Source: Pseudomonadota bacterium
Lineage (GTDB): Bacteria; Pseudomonadota; Gammaproteobacteria; Burkholderiales; Casimicrobiaceae
Direction: 5' to 3'
DNA length: 64,000 nucleotides
NCBI GenBank assembly: GCA_018241785.1
Contig: JAFEDF010000232.1
Span: 1 to 64,000 of the forward strand
Part shown: one piece after another, positions 18,180-25,949 of the stretch
Position numbering within the stretch: the stretch's first letter is position 1
How the letters are laid out: each line of letters opens with the position of its first letter
Notes under the pieces: model-generated
What the model was told of the DNA's origin: nothing
Seen by the model: only the letters and a program-made list of their open reading frames with translations
The model's database searches: none
Translations under genes and position numbers: made by a program

Positions 18180-18890
18180 TCAGTGCTGCGCGGTTGCTCC
18201 GGCGAGGCGCTCGACGAGCTCCTCGTTCGCCGAGAGCTCGGCTGCCGTACCTGAATAGACGACCTTGCCGTCGTCGAGGATGTAGGCACGGTCGGCGACG
18301 CCGAGTGAGAGCGGCACGTTCTGCTCGACCAGGAGCACCGAGAGCCCCTCGTCGCGCATTGTGCGCACGACCTGCATCACTTCCTGCACGACGAGCGGCG
18401 CGAGTCCCTGCGACGGCTCGTCGAGCAGCATGATCCGCGGGTTGAGCAGGAGCGGCCGTGCGATCGCCAGCATCTCCTGCTCGCCGCCGGAGAGCTGGCG
18501 GCCGAGCTGCCCCTTGCGCTCGCCGAGACGGGGAAAGAGCTCGAAGACGCGGTCGAGGTTCCACTTCCCCGGGCGCGCCTCAGACACCATCAGGTTCTCG
18601 AGCACGGTGAGGTGGCCGAAGATCTTGCGCCCCTCGGGGACGTAGCCGACGCCCAGCCGTGCGATCCGGTACGACGGCCAGCGCGTGACGTCGCTGCCGA
18701 GCATCGTGACGCTGCCTCCCCGCGGCGGCGTGAGTCCCATCAGGGCGCGCATCGTCGTCGTCTTGCCGGCGCCGTTGCGGCCGAGCACAGTGACGATCTC
18801 GCGCTCGGCGACCGACAGCGACACGCCGTGGAGGATGTGGCTCTTGCCGTAGTAGGCCTCGACGCCCTTCGCCTCGAGTACCGTGCTCAT
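18180..18890 (-). CDS. livF: Branched-chain-amino-acid-type ABC transporter ATPase LivF
   Basis: The 236-residue ATPase has Walker A GRNGAGKT, the LivF-typical VPEGRKIFGHLTVLENL, signature LSGGEQEM, Walker B IMLLDEPSQGL and an H-loop replaced by LLVEQN, as is normal for LivF. It powers uptake with LivG. ATG 18890 overlaps the livG stop (ATGA). It is the last gene of a leftward five-gene importer set. The substrate is likely an amino acid or a related amide, or an aromatic or dicarboxylic compound. The family is broad and sequence does not decide. Confidence 0.93.
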   Translation of the reverse strand: MSTVLEAKGVEAYYGKSHILHGVSLSVAEREIVTVLGRNGAGKTTTMRALMGLTPPRGGSVTMLGSDVTRWPSYRIARLGVGYVPEGRKIFGHLTVLENLMVSEARPGKWNLDRVFELFPRLGERKGQLGRQLSGGEQEMLAIARPLLLNPRIMLLDEPSQGLAPLVVQEVMQVVRTMRDEGLSVLLVEQNVPLSLGVADRAYILDDGKVVYSGTAAELSANEELVERLAGATAQH

Positions 18891-19732
18891 GCGGCCTCTC
18901 CAAGGTAGGCGGCACGCACCTTCTCGTCCGCGGAGATCTCGCCCGGAGTGCCCTCGGCGAGGAAGCGTCCCTGGTCGAGGACCATGATGCGCTGCGCGAT
19001 GCCGAACACGATGCCCATGTCGTGCTCGATGAACAGGATCGACAGTCCGTGCTCGGCGTGCAGCCGGCGCACGAGCTCGACCATGTGCTCGGTCTCGCGG
19101 TCGCCCATTCCTGCGGTCGGCTCGTCGAGGAGGAGCAGGCGCGGGTTCATCGCGAGCGCGAGCGCGATCTCGACGACGCGCTGGTCTCCGTGTGCGAGCT
19201 CGCCGACCAGACGGTGAGCTTTGTCGGCGAGCGCGACGGTGACGAGGAGCTCGTCGACGCGCTCGGCGACCTCGCGCCGGCGCGCGCGCGCGAGCCACGC
19301 GCGCCCGTTGAGCCTCGCCGCGGTCTCGACTGCGACCCGCGTGTTCTCGTAGACGGTGAGATCGGGGAAGATCTCGGTGATCTGGAACGTGCGGACGATC
19401 CCGCGCCTCACGCGACGCACGACCGACTCGTCGCCGATGTTCGCGCCGTCGAACCAGATGTCGCCCGCCGTCGGCGCAACGAAGCCGGTGATCAGGTTGA
19501 AGAACGTCGTCTTGCCCGCGCCGTTGGGACCGATGACCGCGCGAAGCTCGCCTTCGCGCATCCCGAACGAGACGTCCTGCACCGCCTGCAGGCGGCCGAA
19601 ATGCCGGCACACGCCGTCGAGCCGCAGGAGATCACGCCGGCCGGCGTCCGCAGCAGCACCCGCCACCGCTGCGCCTGCCGCGCCCGCAGCAGCGCCCGCC
19701 ACCATTGCGGCCGCCGCCGCGCCCCCGCTCAC
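18887..19732 (-). CDS. livG: Branched-chain-amino-acid-type ABC transporter ATPase LivG
   Basis: The 281-residue ATPase has Walker A GPNGAGKT, LITGFVAPTAGDIWFDG, the LivG motif RTFQITEIFPDLTVYEN, a modified signature LAHGDQR, Walker B LLLLDEPTAGM and H-loop FIEHDM. The first 32 residues are an unusual Ala/Gly-rich stretch before the ABC core (LLRLDGVCRHFG). The GTG start at 19732 overlaps the livM stop (GTGA), and an internal ATG could be used instead. It pairs with LivF as the energising subunits. Confidence 0.92.
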   Translation of the reverse strand: MSGGAAAAAMVAGAAAGAAGAAVAGAAADAGRRDLLRLDGVCRHFGRLQAVQDVSFGMREGELRAVIGPNGAGKTTFFNLITGFVAPTAGDIWFDGANIGDESVVRRVRRGIVRTFQITEIFPDLTVYENTRVAVETAARLNGRAWLARARRREVAERVDELLVTVALADKAHRLVGELAHGDQRVVEIALALAMNPRLLLLDEPTAGMGDRETEHMVELVRRLHAEHGLSILFIEHDMGIVFGIAQRIMVLDQGRFLAEGTPGEISADEKVRAAYLGEAA

Positions 19733-20691
19733 GCGGCCTCCTTCCCGCGCCGGCCGAGCATGCCGAGCAGTCCCTTCGGGAACAGTAGCACGATGAGCAC
19801 GAACAGGAGCCCGATCGCGGTCATCCAGTTGTCGGTCACGCTGGAGAGGTAATCCTGCGCGACGACGAAGATGGCGACGCCGATCAGCGGCCCCCAGAAT
19901 TTACGCATTCCTCCCAGCACGATCATGATCACGAAGTTTCCAGACAGGATCCAGTGCAGGTCCTGCGGTGAAGTGAAGTTGAACAGCAGCGCGTTCAGCG
20001 TCCCTGCGAGCGCGGTGAGCGTTCCCGAGATCGCGAACGCGGCCCAGATGTAGAGATCGATTCGCACACCGAGGAACTGCAGCCGGCGCCGGTTCTCGCG
20101 GATCGCGACCCAGGTGTGCCCGAGCGGCGAGGCGAGGAGCAGCTTCATGATCACGACGGCGACCGCGAAGCACGCCAGCACGACGTAGTAGTACTTCGCG
20201 TCGTGGTGGATGTCGTAGACCCATGGCCCGATGTGCAATGGCGCGCGCTCGAACCCGGCGAGCCCGTCCTCGCCGCCGGTCACGTTGTTCCAGCGTACCG
20301 CGATGAAGTAGAAGAGCTGCCCGATCGCGATCGTGATCATCGCGAAGTAGATGCCGCGCCGGCGCATGACGAGCGGGCCGAGCAACGTGGCCGCGACCCC
20401 GCCGACGACGGTCCCGACGAGGATCGCAAGCGGTGTCGACGGCGCCAGGTACTTCAGCGTCATGCCGGCACCGTAGGCGCCGAGGCCGAACCAGGCAGCG
20501 TGCCCGAACGACAGGCCGCCGGTGAAGCCGAGCAGCAGGTTGAGCGCGAGCGCGGCGATGCCGTAGACGAGAATCTTGGTGCCGAGCGCCGTGTAGCCGC
20601 CGACGTGCGTCAGCCACAGCGGCAGGGTGAGGAGCGCGAGCCAGAACACCGCCGACCCGGCGACGCGCAGGCTTCGCCGCGCGGCGCTCAT
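19729..20691 (-). CDS. livM: Branched-chain-amino-acid-type ABC transporter permease LivM
   Basis: The 320-residue integral membrane protein has about eight to ten hydrophobic segments. The LivM signatures are LNLLLGFTGGLSFGHAAWFGLGAYGAG near residue 50 and HTWVAIRENRRRLQFLGV, the cytoplasmic loop that contacts the ATPase. The start ATG 20691 overlaps the livH stop (ATGA). It forms the transmembrane channel with LivH. An upstream in-frame extension exists only as an antisense or shadow frame over livH. Confidence 0.92.
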   Translation of the reverse strand: MSAARRSLRVAGSAVFWLALLTLPLWLTHVGGYTALGTKILVYGIAALALNLLLGFTGGLSFGHAAWFGLGAYGAGMTLKYLAPSTPLAILVGTVVGGVAATLLGPLVMRRRGIYFAMITIAIGQLFYFIAVRWNNVTGGEDGLAGFERAPLHIGPWVYDIHHDAKYYYVVLACFAVAVVIMKLLLASPLGHTWVAIRENRRRLQFLGVRIDLYIWAAFAISGTLTALAGTLNALLFNFTSPQDLHWILSGNFVIMIVLGGMRKFWGPLIGVAIFVVAQDYLSSVTDNWMTAIGLLFVLIVLLFPKGLLGMLGRRGKEAA

Positions 20692-21557
20692 TCGAACAGC
20701 CCTTCCTGGCCGAGGAGGCCGCGCGGCCGCAGCACGAGCACGACCAGCATGATCAGGTAGATGACGGCATCGCTCGCCGCCGGGTAGTAGGTCGTCGTGA
20801 TCCCGGCGGCCACGCCGATGATGAGTCCGCCGAGAACCGCCCCGACGAGGCTGCCGACACCGCCGACGATGATGGCGACGAAGCTCGGCATGATGAGGCT
20901 GCTGCCCATCGGCGGGGTCAGCCCGAGGATGCCCGCCGCGAGCACGCCGGCGAGCCCGGCGAGCAGGCAGCCGAGCGCGAAGTTGAGCGCGCGCAGCAGA
21001 TAGATGTTGACGCCGAGCGACGACACCGTCTCGAGATCGAGCGTGCCGGCGCGGATGCGGATGCCGAGCCGCGTGTAGCGCAGCATTGCCCACAGTCCGA
21101 GGACGACGAGCAGCGTGATGCCGACCACCAGCACGCGATAGCCGGTGATGAAGAACAGCACCGAGCTCACCGACGAATTGAGGATGTCGGGAATCTGGAA
21201 GGGCAGGCCCTGCGCGCCCCAGATCGTTCGCGTCAGGTCCTCGATGATGAGCGCGAGCCCGAAGGTGAGCAGCAGCGTGTAGAGCGGATCAGGGCGCTTG
21301 TACAGCGGCCGCACGAGGAAGCGTTCGACGACGAGCCCGATCACCGCCGCGCCCAGCGGGCCCGCGACGAGCGCCCCCCAGAACCCGAGATAGGGAGCGA
21401 GCGTGTAGGCGAGGTAGGCGCCGATGACGAGGAATCCCCCGTGCGCCATGTTGATCACCGAGTTGAGCGAGAGAATCAGCGCGAGGCCGAGCGCCATCAG
21501 TGCGTAGAAGACGCCCTGGATCAGACCGTTGAACGCGTTGAACAGCAGAAGCTGCAT
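20688..21557 (-). CDS. livH: Branched-chain-amino-acid-type ABC transporter permease LivH
   Basis: The 289-residue permease begins MQLLLFNAFNGLIQGVFYAL and has about eight hydrophobic segments. It contains the LivH segment LSLNSVINMAHGGFLVIGAY near residue 30 and the coupling loop RYTRLGIRIRAGTLDLETVSSLGV near 150. Residues GSSLIMPSFVAIIVGGVGSLVGAVLGGLI match the family's C-terminal half. ATG 21557 was chosen over an in-frame upstream ATG because that extension would run through the terminator-like hairpin. It follows livK by 98 bases that contain this hairpin, unlike the tight livH-M-G-F spacing. Confidence 0.93.
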   Translation of the reverse strand: MQLLLFNAFNGLIQGVFYALMALGLALILSLNSVINMAHGGFLVIGAYLAYTLAPYLGFWGALVAGPLGAAVIGLVVERFLVRPLYKRPDPLYTLLLTFGLALIIEDLTRTIWGAQGLPFQIPDILNSSVSSVLFFITGYRVLVVGITLLVVLGLWAMLRYTRLGIRIRAGTLDLETVSSLGVNIYLLRALNFALGCLLAGLAGVLAAGILGLTPPMGSSLIMPSFVAIIVGGVGSLVGAVLGGLIIGVAAGITTTYYPAASDAVIYLIMLVVLVLRPRGLLGQEGLFE

Positions 21558-21585
21558 GCGAGCCCCCTCATCGCATCGAACCAGC

Positions 21586-21620
21586 AAAAACCCGGCGGCG
21601 GACGAAAGTCCGCCGCCGGG
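21586..21620 (-). terminator. Terminator-like hairpin between livK and livH
   Basis: On the minus strand, a perfect 13-bp stem CCCGGCGGCGGAC/GTCCGCCGCCGGG (21591-21620) with a 4-base loop is followed directly by TTTTT (21586-21590), the form of a rho-independent terminator. It sits after livK and before livH. It probably lets only part of transcription continue, so the binding protein is made in excess over the membrane subunits, as in other ABC importers. Confidence 0.85.
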
Positions 21621-21655
21621 CATCATGCCATACGCCGGCCGCGGCCGGCGCGGGG

Positions 21656-22900
21656 TCAGGCCGGAAAGTCGAGCTTGCAGCCGGTCTCGGACGCCGGCAG
21701 TGCAGTCTTGTCGCCCGGAACGACCTCCGCGACCTTGAACAGATCAGGATACTTGCCGTCGTGCTTGATCTCGCCGGGGAACTCACCCGACATCAGCTGG
21801 TGGTCCTCCTTGCGGAAGTAGACCTTGTGCGGCTGCAGCTTGATCTCGGGTGGAAGCTCCATGCCTTCGAGGGCATGCGCGAGTTTCACCGGGTCGATGC
21901 TCTTCGCGTGCGCGGCGCCGAGGGCCAGCGAATGCACGCCGGCGTAGCCGAACCAGGTGCGCGCGCTCGGGTAGCTGCCGTCGGTATGGATCTTCCTGTA
22001 TTTCGCGACCCACTCCTTGACGTGCGGAACGTTCGGCTGGTCCCAGTACCACTCGAGGGTCCACCAGCCGAGGCGCGCTTCGGGCGGCAGCGCCTTCAGC
22101 ACTTCGAGCTCGGAGAGCCCGCCGCCGATCGGGATCTTCTTCTGCAACCCGAACTGCACCGCCTGCTTCATGCAGTTGACGAGATCCTGGCCGTCGACGA
22201 GCAGGATCAGCACGTCGGGCTTCGTCGACTGCGCCTTGATCAGGTACGACGAGAAGTCGGTGGTGCCGAGCGGCGACAGCGAGTTGCCGAGGACGGTGCC
22301 CCCGAGGCTCGTCAGGATCTTCGCGTAGGCTCCCTGGAACGTGTGGCCGAACGCGTAGTCGGGGGTGATGAAGTACCACTTCTTGCCGAACTTCGACGCC
22401 AGCGTGTTGACGAGCCCCGCCGCCAGCATGTAGGTCGTCGTGCAGATGCGGAAGGTCGTCCAGTGGCATTCCGACCCGGTCACCGGATCGGTGTGCCCGC
22501 CGGTCACCATGTACGGAATGCGCTTCTGCGCCGCGACCTGGTTCACCGACAGCGCCGTCGCCGACGACACCGCCCCCATGATCATCGAGCAGCCGTCCTT
22601 CTCGATCAGCTTGTGCGCCTTCTGCGCCGCGAGGCCGGCATTGGCGTTGTCGTCCTCGACGATCAGCTCGACCTTGCGCCCGAGGATGCCGCCCTTCGCG
22701 TTCACCTCGTCGACCGCCATCTTCGCGCCGCGGACCTCGCTCTCGCCCTCGGCGGCATAGGTGCCGGTCAGGGGATCGTGCATGCCGATCTTGATCGGCG
22801 ATTCGCCCTGCCCGAAGGTCAGGATCGGGTGGGCGACGAGCGGCGCCGCGCCCAGTGCGAGACCGGCCTTGAGCGCCCTGCGCCGGGTGAACTCTTCCAT
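21656..22900 (-). CDS. livK: Periplasmic substrate-binding protein of a branched-chain-amino-acid-type ABC transporter
   Basis: The 414-residue protein starts at ATG 22900 with a strong ribosome site (GGAGGAGAACC) upstream. The signal MEEFTRRRALKAGLALGAAP carries an RRxxL stretch that looks Tat-like. The mature protein has the type I periplasmic-binding fold: IKIGMHDPLTGTYAAEG near the start, MAVDEVNAKGGILGRKVELI, and WYFITPDYAFGHTFQGAY in the middle. The ligand is not predictable; amides, aromatic acids and amino acids are all possible. It is the first and most strongly translated gene of livKHMGF and is followed by the hairpin at 21586-21620. Confidence 0.92.
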   Translation of the reverse strand: MEEFTRRRALKAGLALGAAPLVAHPILTFGQGESPIKIGMHDPLTGTYAAEGESEVRGAKMAVDEVNAKGGILGRKVELIVEDDNANAGLAAQKAHKLIEKDGCSMIMGAVSSATALSVNQVAAQKRIPYMVTGGHTDPVTGSECHWTTFRICTTTYMLAAGLVNTLASKFGKKWYFITPDYAFGHTFQGAYAKILTSLGGTVLGNSLSPLGTTDFSSYLIKAQSTKPDVLILLVDGQDLVNCMKQAVQFGLQKKIPIGGGLSELEVLKALPPEARLGWWTLEWYWDQPNVPHVKEWVAKYRKIHTDGSYPSARTWFGYAGVHSLALGAAHAKSIDPVKLAHALEGMELPPEIKLQPHKVYFRKEDHQLMSGEFPGEIKHDGKYPDLFKVAEVVPGDKTALPASETGCKLDFPA

Positions 22901-23081
22901 GGTTCTCCTCCTCCAGTGTGATTCGCCCGAGGCCGTGGCCGGCGTCGGCTCCGCGGGTCAGACCGCGGCCACCCGGCCGTGGTTCCTGCCGCCCCAATCA
23001 TCGTAGCACGACATGTTCGCGCCTTCGCGCGGCATGTTCACGCGTCCGGACGAGGGGGGGTTCGCAGGTGCCGGCCCGGCG

Positions 23082-23528
23082 TCAGCGCCCTCCTACAAGG
23101 ATCTTCGCGTCCGCCTCGGCCACCTCACTGCCGTCCTGGATCGACGCCCGCCCGGAAAGCGTCACGATGCCGCCGCCGTGCTTGGGCTTGGGCTCGAGGG
23201 CCGTGATCCGCCAGCGCGCCGTCAGGGTGTCGCCGGCGCGGACCGGCGCGGTGAAGCGCACACGGTGCTCGAGGTAGGCGATCGCCGTCCCGTGGAAGTA
23301 CATGCCGACCGCGGCGCCCATGATCGCCGACGTCATCATGCCGTGCAGGATCGGTGTGCCGAATCGGGTTCCCTTCGCGTACTCGGCGTTCACGTGGTGG
23401 GGGTTGAAGTCGCCGATCAATCCCGCACCGAGCACGAGATGCGTCTCGGTGATGGTGACCGCGCTCTCGAAGCGGTCGCCGATCGCGACCTCGTCGAAGC
23501 GCTTCCCGCTTCCGGTGAGGCCGTTCAC
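23082..23528 (-). CDS. MaoC family hot-dog dehydratase
   Basis: The 148-residue single hot-dog-domain protein contains the hydratase-2 motif as GDFNPHHVNAEYAKGTRFG (Asp and His active-site pair), then ILHGMMTSAIMG. Such proteins are (R)-specific enoyl-CoA hydratases or related acyl-CoA dehydratases. The substrate is unknown. It lies 13 bases after a DUF1631 gene, in the same leftward group. The 181-base space to livK contains a CCGCGGCC/GGCCGTGG stem (22963-22982), and only a weak -10-like TACGAT (23000-23005) could serve livK. Confidence 0.87.
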   Translation of the reverse strand: MNGLTGSGKRFDEVAIGDRFESAVTITETHLVLGAGLIGDFNPHHVNAEYAKGTRFGTPILHGMMTSAIMGAAVGMYFHGTAIAYLEHRVRFTAPVRAGDTLTARWRITALEPKPKHGGGIVTLSGRASIQDGSEVAEADAKILVGGR

Positions 23529-23541
23529 GCTGCGCGCGCAG

Positions 23542-25818
23542 TCAACCCGCAGCGGTTGCGAGCTCGTAGCGGCCCGAGAGTTCGCTGATCACGCTCGTGA
23601 ACGCGCGGTCGATCAGCGGCTCGGCCTCGACGAGCCGCGCGCGATTGTCGCGGAACTGGCCGGCGAGCTCCTCCGCGGTCATCGACAGCGCCTTCTGTCC
23701 CTGCCGATTGGTGAACAGGTAGGTGCCGCGCAGGGGGCTCACCCAGGCGAGCTTGGCGAACGACAACTGGCCTTCCTCGCTCTCGAATTCGACCCACTGC
23801 CCGCGCTCGAGGCTCGACGCGATCTCCAGGTACTCGTCGTCGAGCACCGAAAGCGGCTCCTCGACCGGAGCCGCAGGCGCCATCGCGGCTGCGAGCGCCT
23901 CGGCGCGCGCGGCCGCGTCGGCATCGCCCGACGCCTTGGCCGCCTCCGCGTCGGCGCGCGCCGCGTCGGCCATCGCCGCCGTGGGCGACGGGGCCGACGC
24001 GAACGACGGCTTGACCGCCGCCGCGTGCGCCTCGACGAGGTGCGACATGAACGTGTCGCGCTCGCCCGGCTCCCACTGTTCCGCCGGGACGTTCGCGCTC
24101 ATGCGCTTCAGCAGCGACGGCAGCAGCGCGACGAGGTGGCGCCGGTCTTCGGACGCCTTCTTCGGCTGGATGCTCCACACGAGGTCCTCGAGCGTGGCAA
24201 CGCTCGACGACCACGCGTCGCTGTCCTGCCCTTCGCGCAGATAGGCGTTCTCGAGCGCCTGCTGCCAGTGCCGGCGCAGGAACTCGGCGAGGAACTGCGG
24301 GATCGGATAGCTCTCGATGCGCCGCTCGACCTCGGCCCGCGCGACCGCCGCCGCGAGATCACGCCGGTCGCTCTCGTTGATCGCGTCGGTCGATGGCGCG
24401 AACGTCGCCTCGGCCGCCTGCTCCTCGGCGGAGAGAAACGCCTCGAGCTCGCCGCGAAGCTGGTCGAAGATCGCGAGGTCCTCGGCGAAGCCGTCGATGA
24501 TGCGGTGGACGATCCGGTCGATGATCCGGTACAGGGGATCGTCCTGCCCCATCTCGGGCGCCCACCCGAGCCCCGCCGCCGCCAGCGCATTGACGAGCAG
24601 GCGTGCCGGATGGGACTTCTTCGCGAAGAACGCGCCGTCGAGCATCGCGACCTTGAGCACCGGGATCTGCAGGCGCGCGAGCAGTGCCTTGATCCCGTCC
24701 GGCAGGTCGCGCGTCTCGAACACGAAGTCGAACAGCATCGCGACCATCTCGATGGTCATCGCCTCGAGCTGGTTCGCGCGCTGGCCGAGCGGCGACTCCT
24801 GCAGATCGCGAAGGACGTTGTGCGTGCCGATCGGAATGCCGGCGAACGTGATCGCCTGGCCTTCGATGTCGAAGCCGGTCTGCCCGGCCTGCAGGCGCGT
24901 CAGGCCCTCGTGCAGCGCGCTGCTCGCGAGAATCGGCGGCCCCGGGATGTAACCCGATGGCGTGGGAGGCATCGGCGGCAGCACCATCGATGCCGGCGAC
25001 GGCGGAGCCGGGTGCCGCGCGAACGCGGGGCCGGCGTGCGCGGCGATCTCGCGGAACATCGCCATGATGTCCATCTCGGAAGGCGGCGGCGCCTCCGGCG
25101 CCTTCCCCTGGCGCCGCTGGGGCGGCGTCCGGTCAGCGCGCCGGCGCCCGCTCCGTGCCGGCACGATGTGCAGGCTCGCGAGGTGCCGATTGACGTCGGC
25201 GTAGATCGCGCCGATCTCAGCGAGCGGCGCGAGGTTCAGCTCCTTCAGGATCTGGAACTTGACCTGCGACTGCACTTCGAGGCCGTCGATGGCGCGCGCG
25301 TAGGCGTCGATGACGGTCGCCGGGCCGAGCGGGTTATCGTGCGATTCGAGCTCGGGCCGCGCGAGCAGATGGCCGATGCCGCGATTGAGCGTGACGAGCT
25401 CGTCGTGACACAGGTTCTCGACGCTGCGAACGATGTTGCCGACGACCACCGACTGGTTCAACGTCGTGAGATCGACGAGCGAGAGCTCGTCGGCCTCGAG
25501 CTGGGAGAAATCGGTCCTCGAGCCCGGCTCGCTCGCGACGCGCGCCTCGATCCCGGCGCGCAGGAGCTTCTCGAACGCCGCCATCAGCGCCGGCCGCTCG
25601 ACTTTCAGCGTCTGCCGCGCCTCGAGGAAGAGCTGCTGCTCCTCGCGCACGTACGACTTGCCCGCGCGCTCGAGCAGCATGTCGCCGACGCGATCCTGCA
25701 GCGACGTGAAGGTGAGGAGCAGCCGGTGGACGGCGAGGTCCCGGCAGTCGGACAGGATGCGCGCGAATTCCCCGGGAATCGGGCGGCGCGCCTGCGCCGC
25801 ACTGGACGTCGCGTTCAC
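23542..25818 (-). CDS. DUF1631 domain-containing protein
   Basis: The 758-residue, mostly helical protein of unknown function matches DUF1631: an N-terminal VHRLLLTFTSLQDRVGDMLLERA, a middle segment SQVKFQILKELN, a conserved LPDGIKALLARLQIPVLKVAMLDGAFF, and HPARLLVNALAAAG. A low-complexity Ala-rich linker (about residues 600-640) precedes a beta-rich end (GQWVEFESEEGQLSFAKLAWVSPLRGTYLFTNRQG) that resembles a PilZ-like fold but lacks an obvious RxxxR. The GTG start at 25818 (VNATSSAAQ) is where similarity begins; the frame stays open far upstream as a shadow over hrpA. It has no signal or membrane segment. Confidence 0.85.
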   Translation of the reverse strand: MNATSSAAQARRPIPGEFARILSDCRDLAVHRLLLTFTSLQDRVGDMLLERAGKSYVREEQQLFLEARQTLKVERPALMAAFEKLLRAGIEARVASEPGSRTDFSQLEADELSLVDLTTLNQSVVVGNIVRSVENLCHDELVTLNRGIGHLLARPELESHDNPLGPATVIDAYARAIDGLEVQSQVKFQILKELNLAPLAEIGAIYADVNRHLASLHIVPARSGRRRADRTPPQRRQGKAPEAPPPSEMDIMAMFREIAAHAGPAFARHPAPPSPASMVLPPMPPTPSGYIPGPPILASSALHEGLTRLQAGQTGFDIEGQAITFAGIPIGTHNVLRDLQESPLGQRANQLEAMTIEMVAMLFDFVFETRDLPDGIKALLARLQIPVLKVAMLDGAFFAKKSHPARLLVNALAAAGLGWAPEMGQDDPLYRIIDRIVHRIIDGFAEDLAIFDQLRGELEAFLSAEEQAAEATFAPSTDAINESDRRDLAAAVARAEVERRIESYPIPQFLAEFLRRHWQQALENAYLREGQDSDAWSSSVATLEDLVWSIQPKKASEDRRHLVALLPSLLKRMSANVPAEQWEPGERDTFMSHLVEAHAAAVKPSFASAPSPTAAMADAARADAEAAKASGDADAAARAEALAAAMAPAAPVEEPLSVLDDEYLEIASSLERGQWVEFESEEGQLSFAKLAWVSPLRGTYLFTNRQGQKALSMTAEELAGQFRDNRARLVEAEPLIDRAFTSVISELSGRYELATAAG

Positions 25819-25949
25819 GGTTTCCGGGGCGGCTGCGCAGTGGGCATCGTGGCGAAGGCGAACCCGGCCGGTTCGGGAGGTTGGCGCGTGTGCGGGCGCA
25901 CCGACTCTAGCATGGGCCCTGCCACGATGCCAATGCCGGCCATCCCCGA

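Noticed and set aside
22963-22982. CCGCGGCC/GGCCGTGG stem upstream of livK as a terminator for maoC
   Set aside because: There is no T-run on either strand, and such short GC stems are common by chance here.
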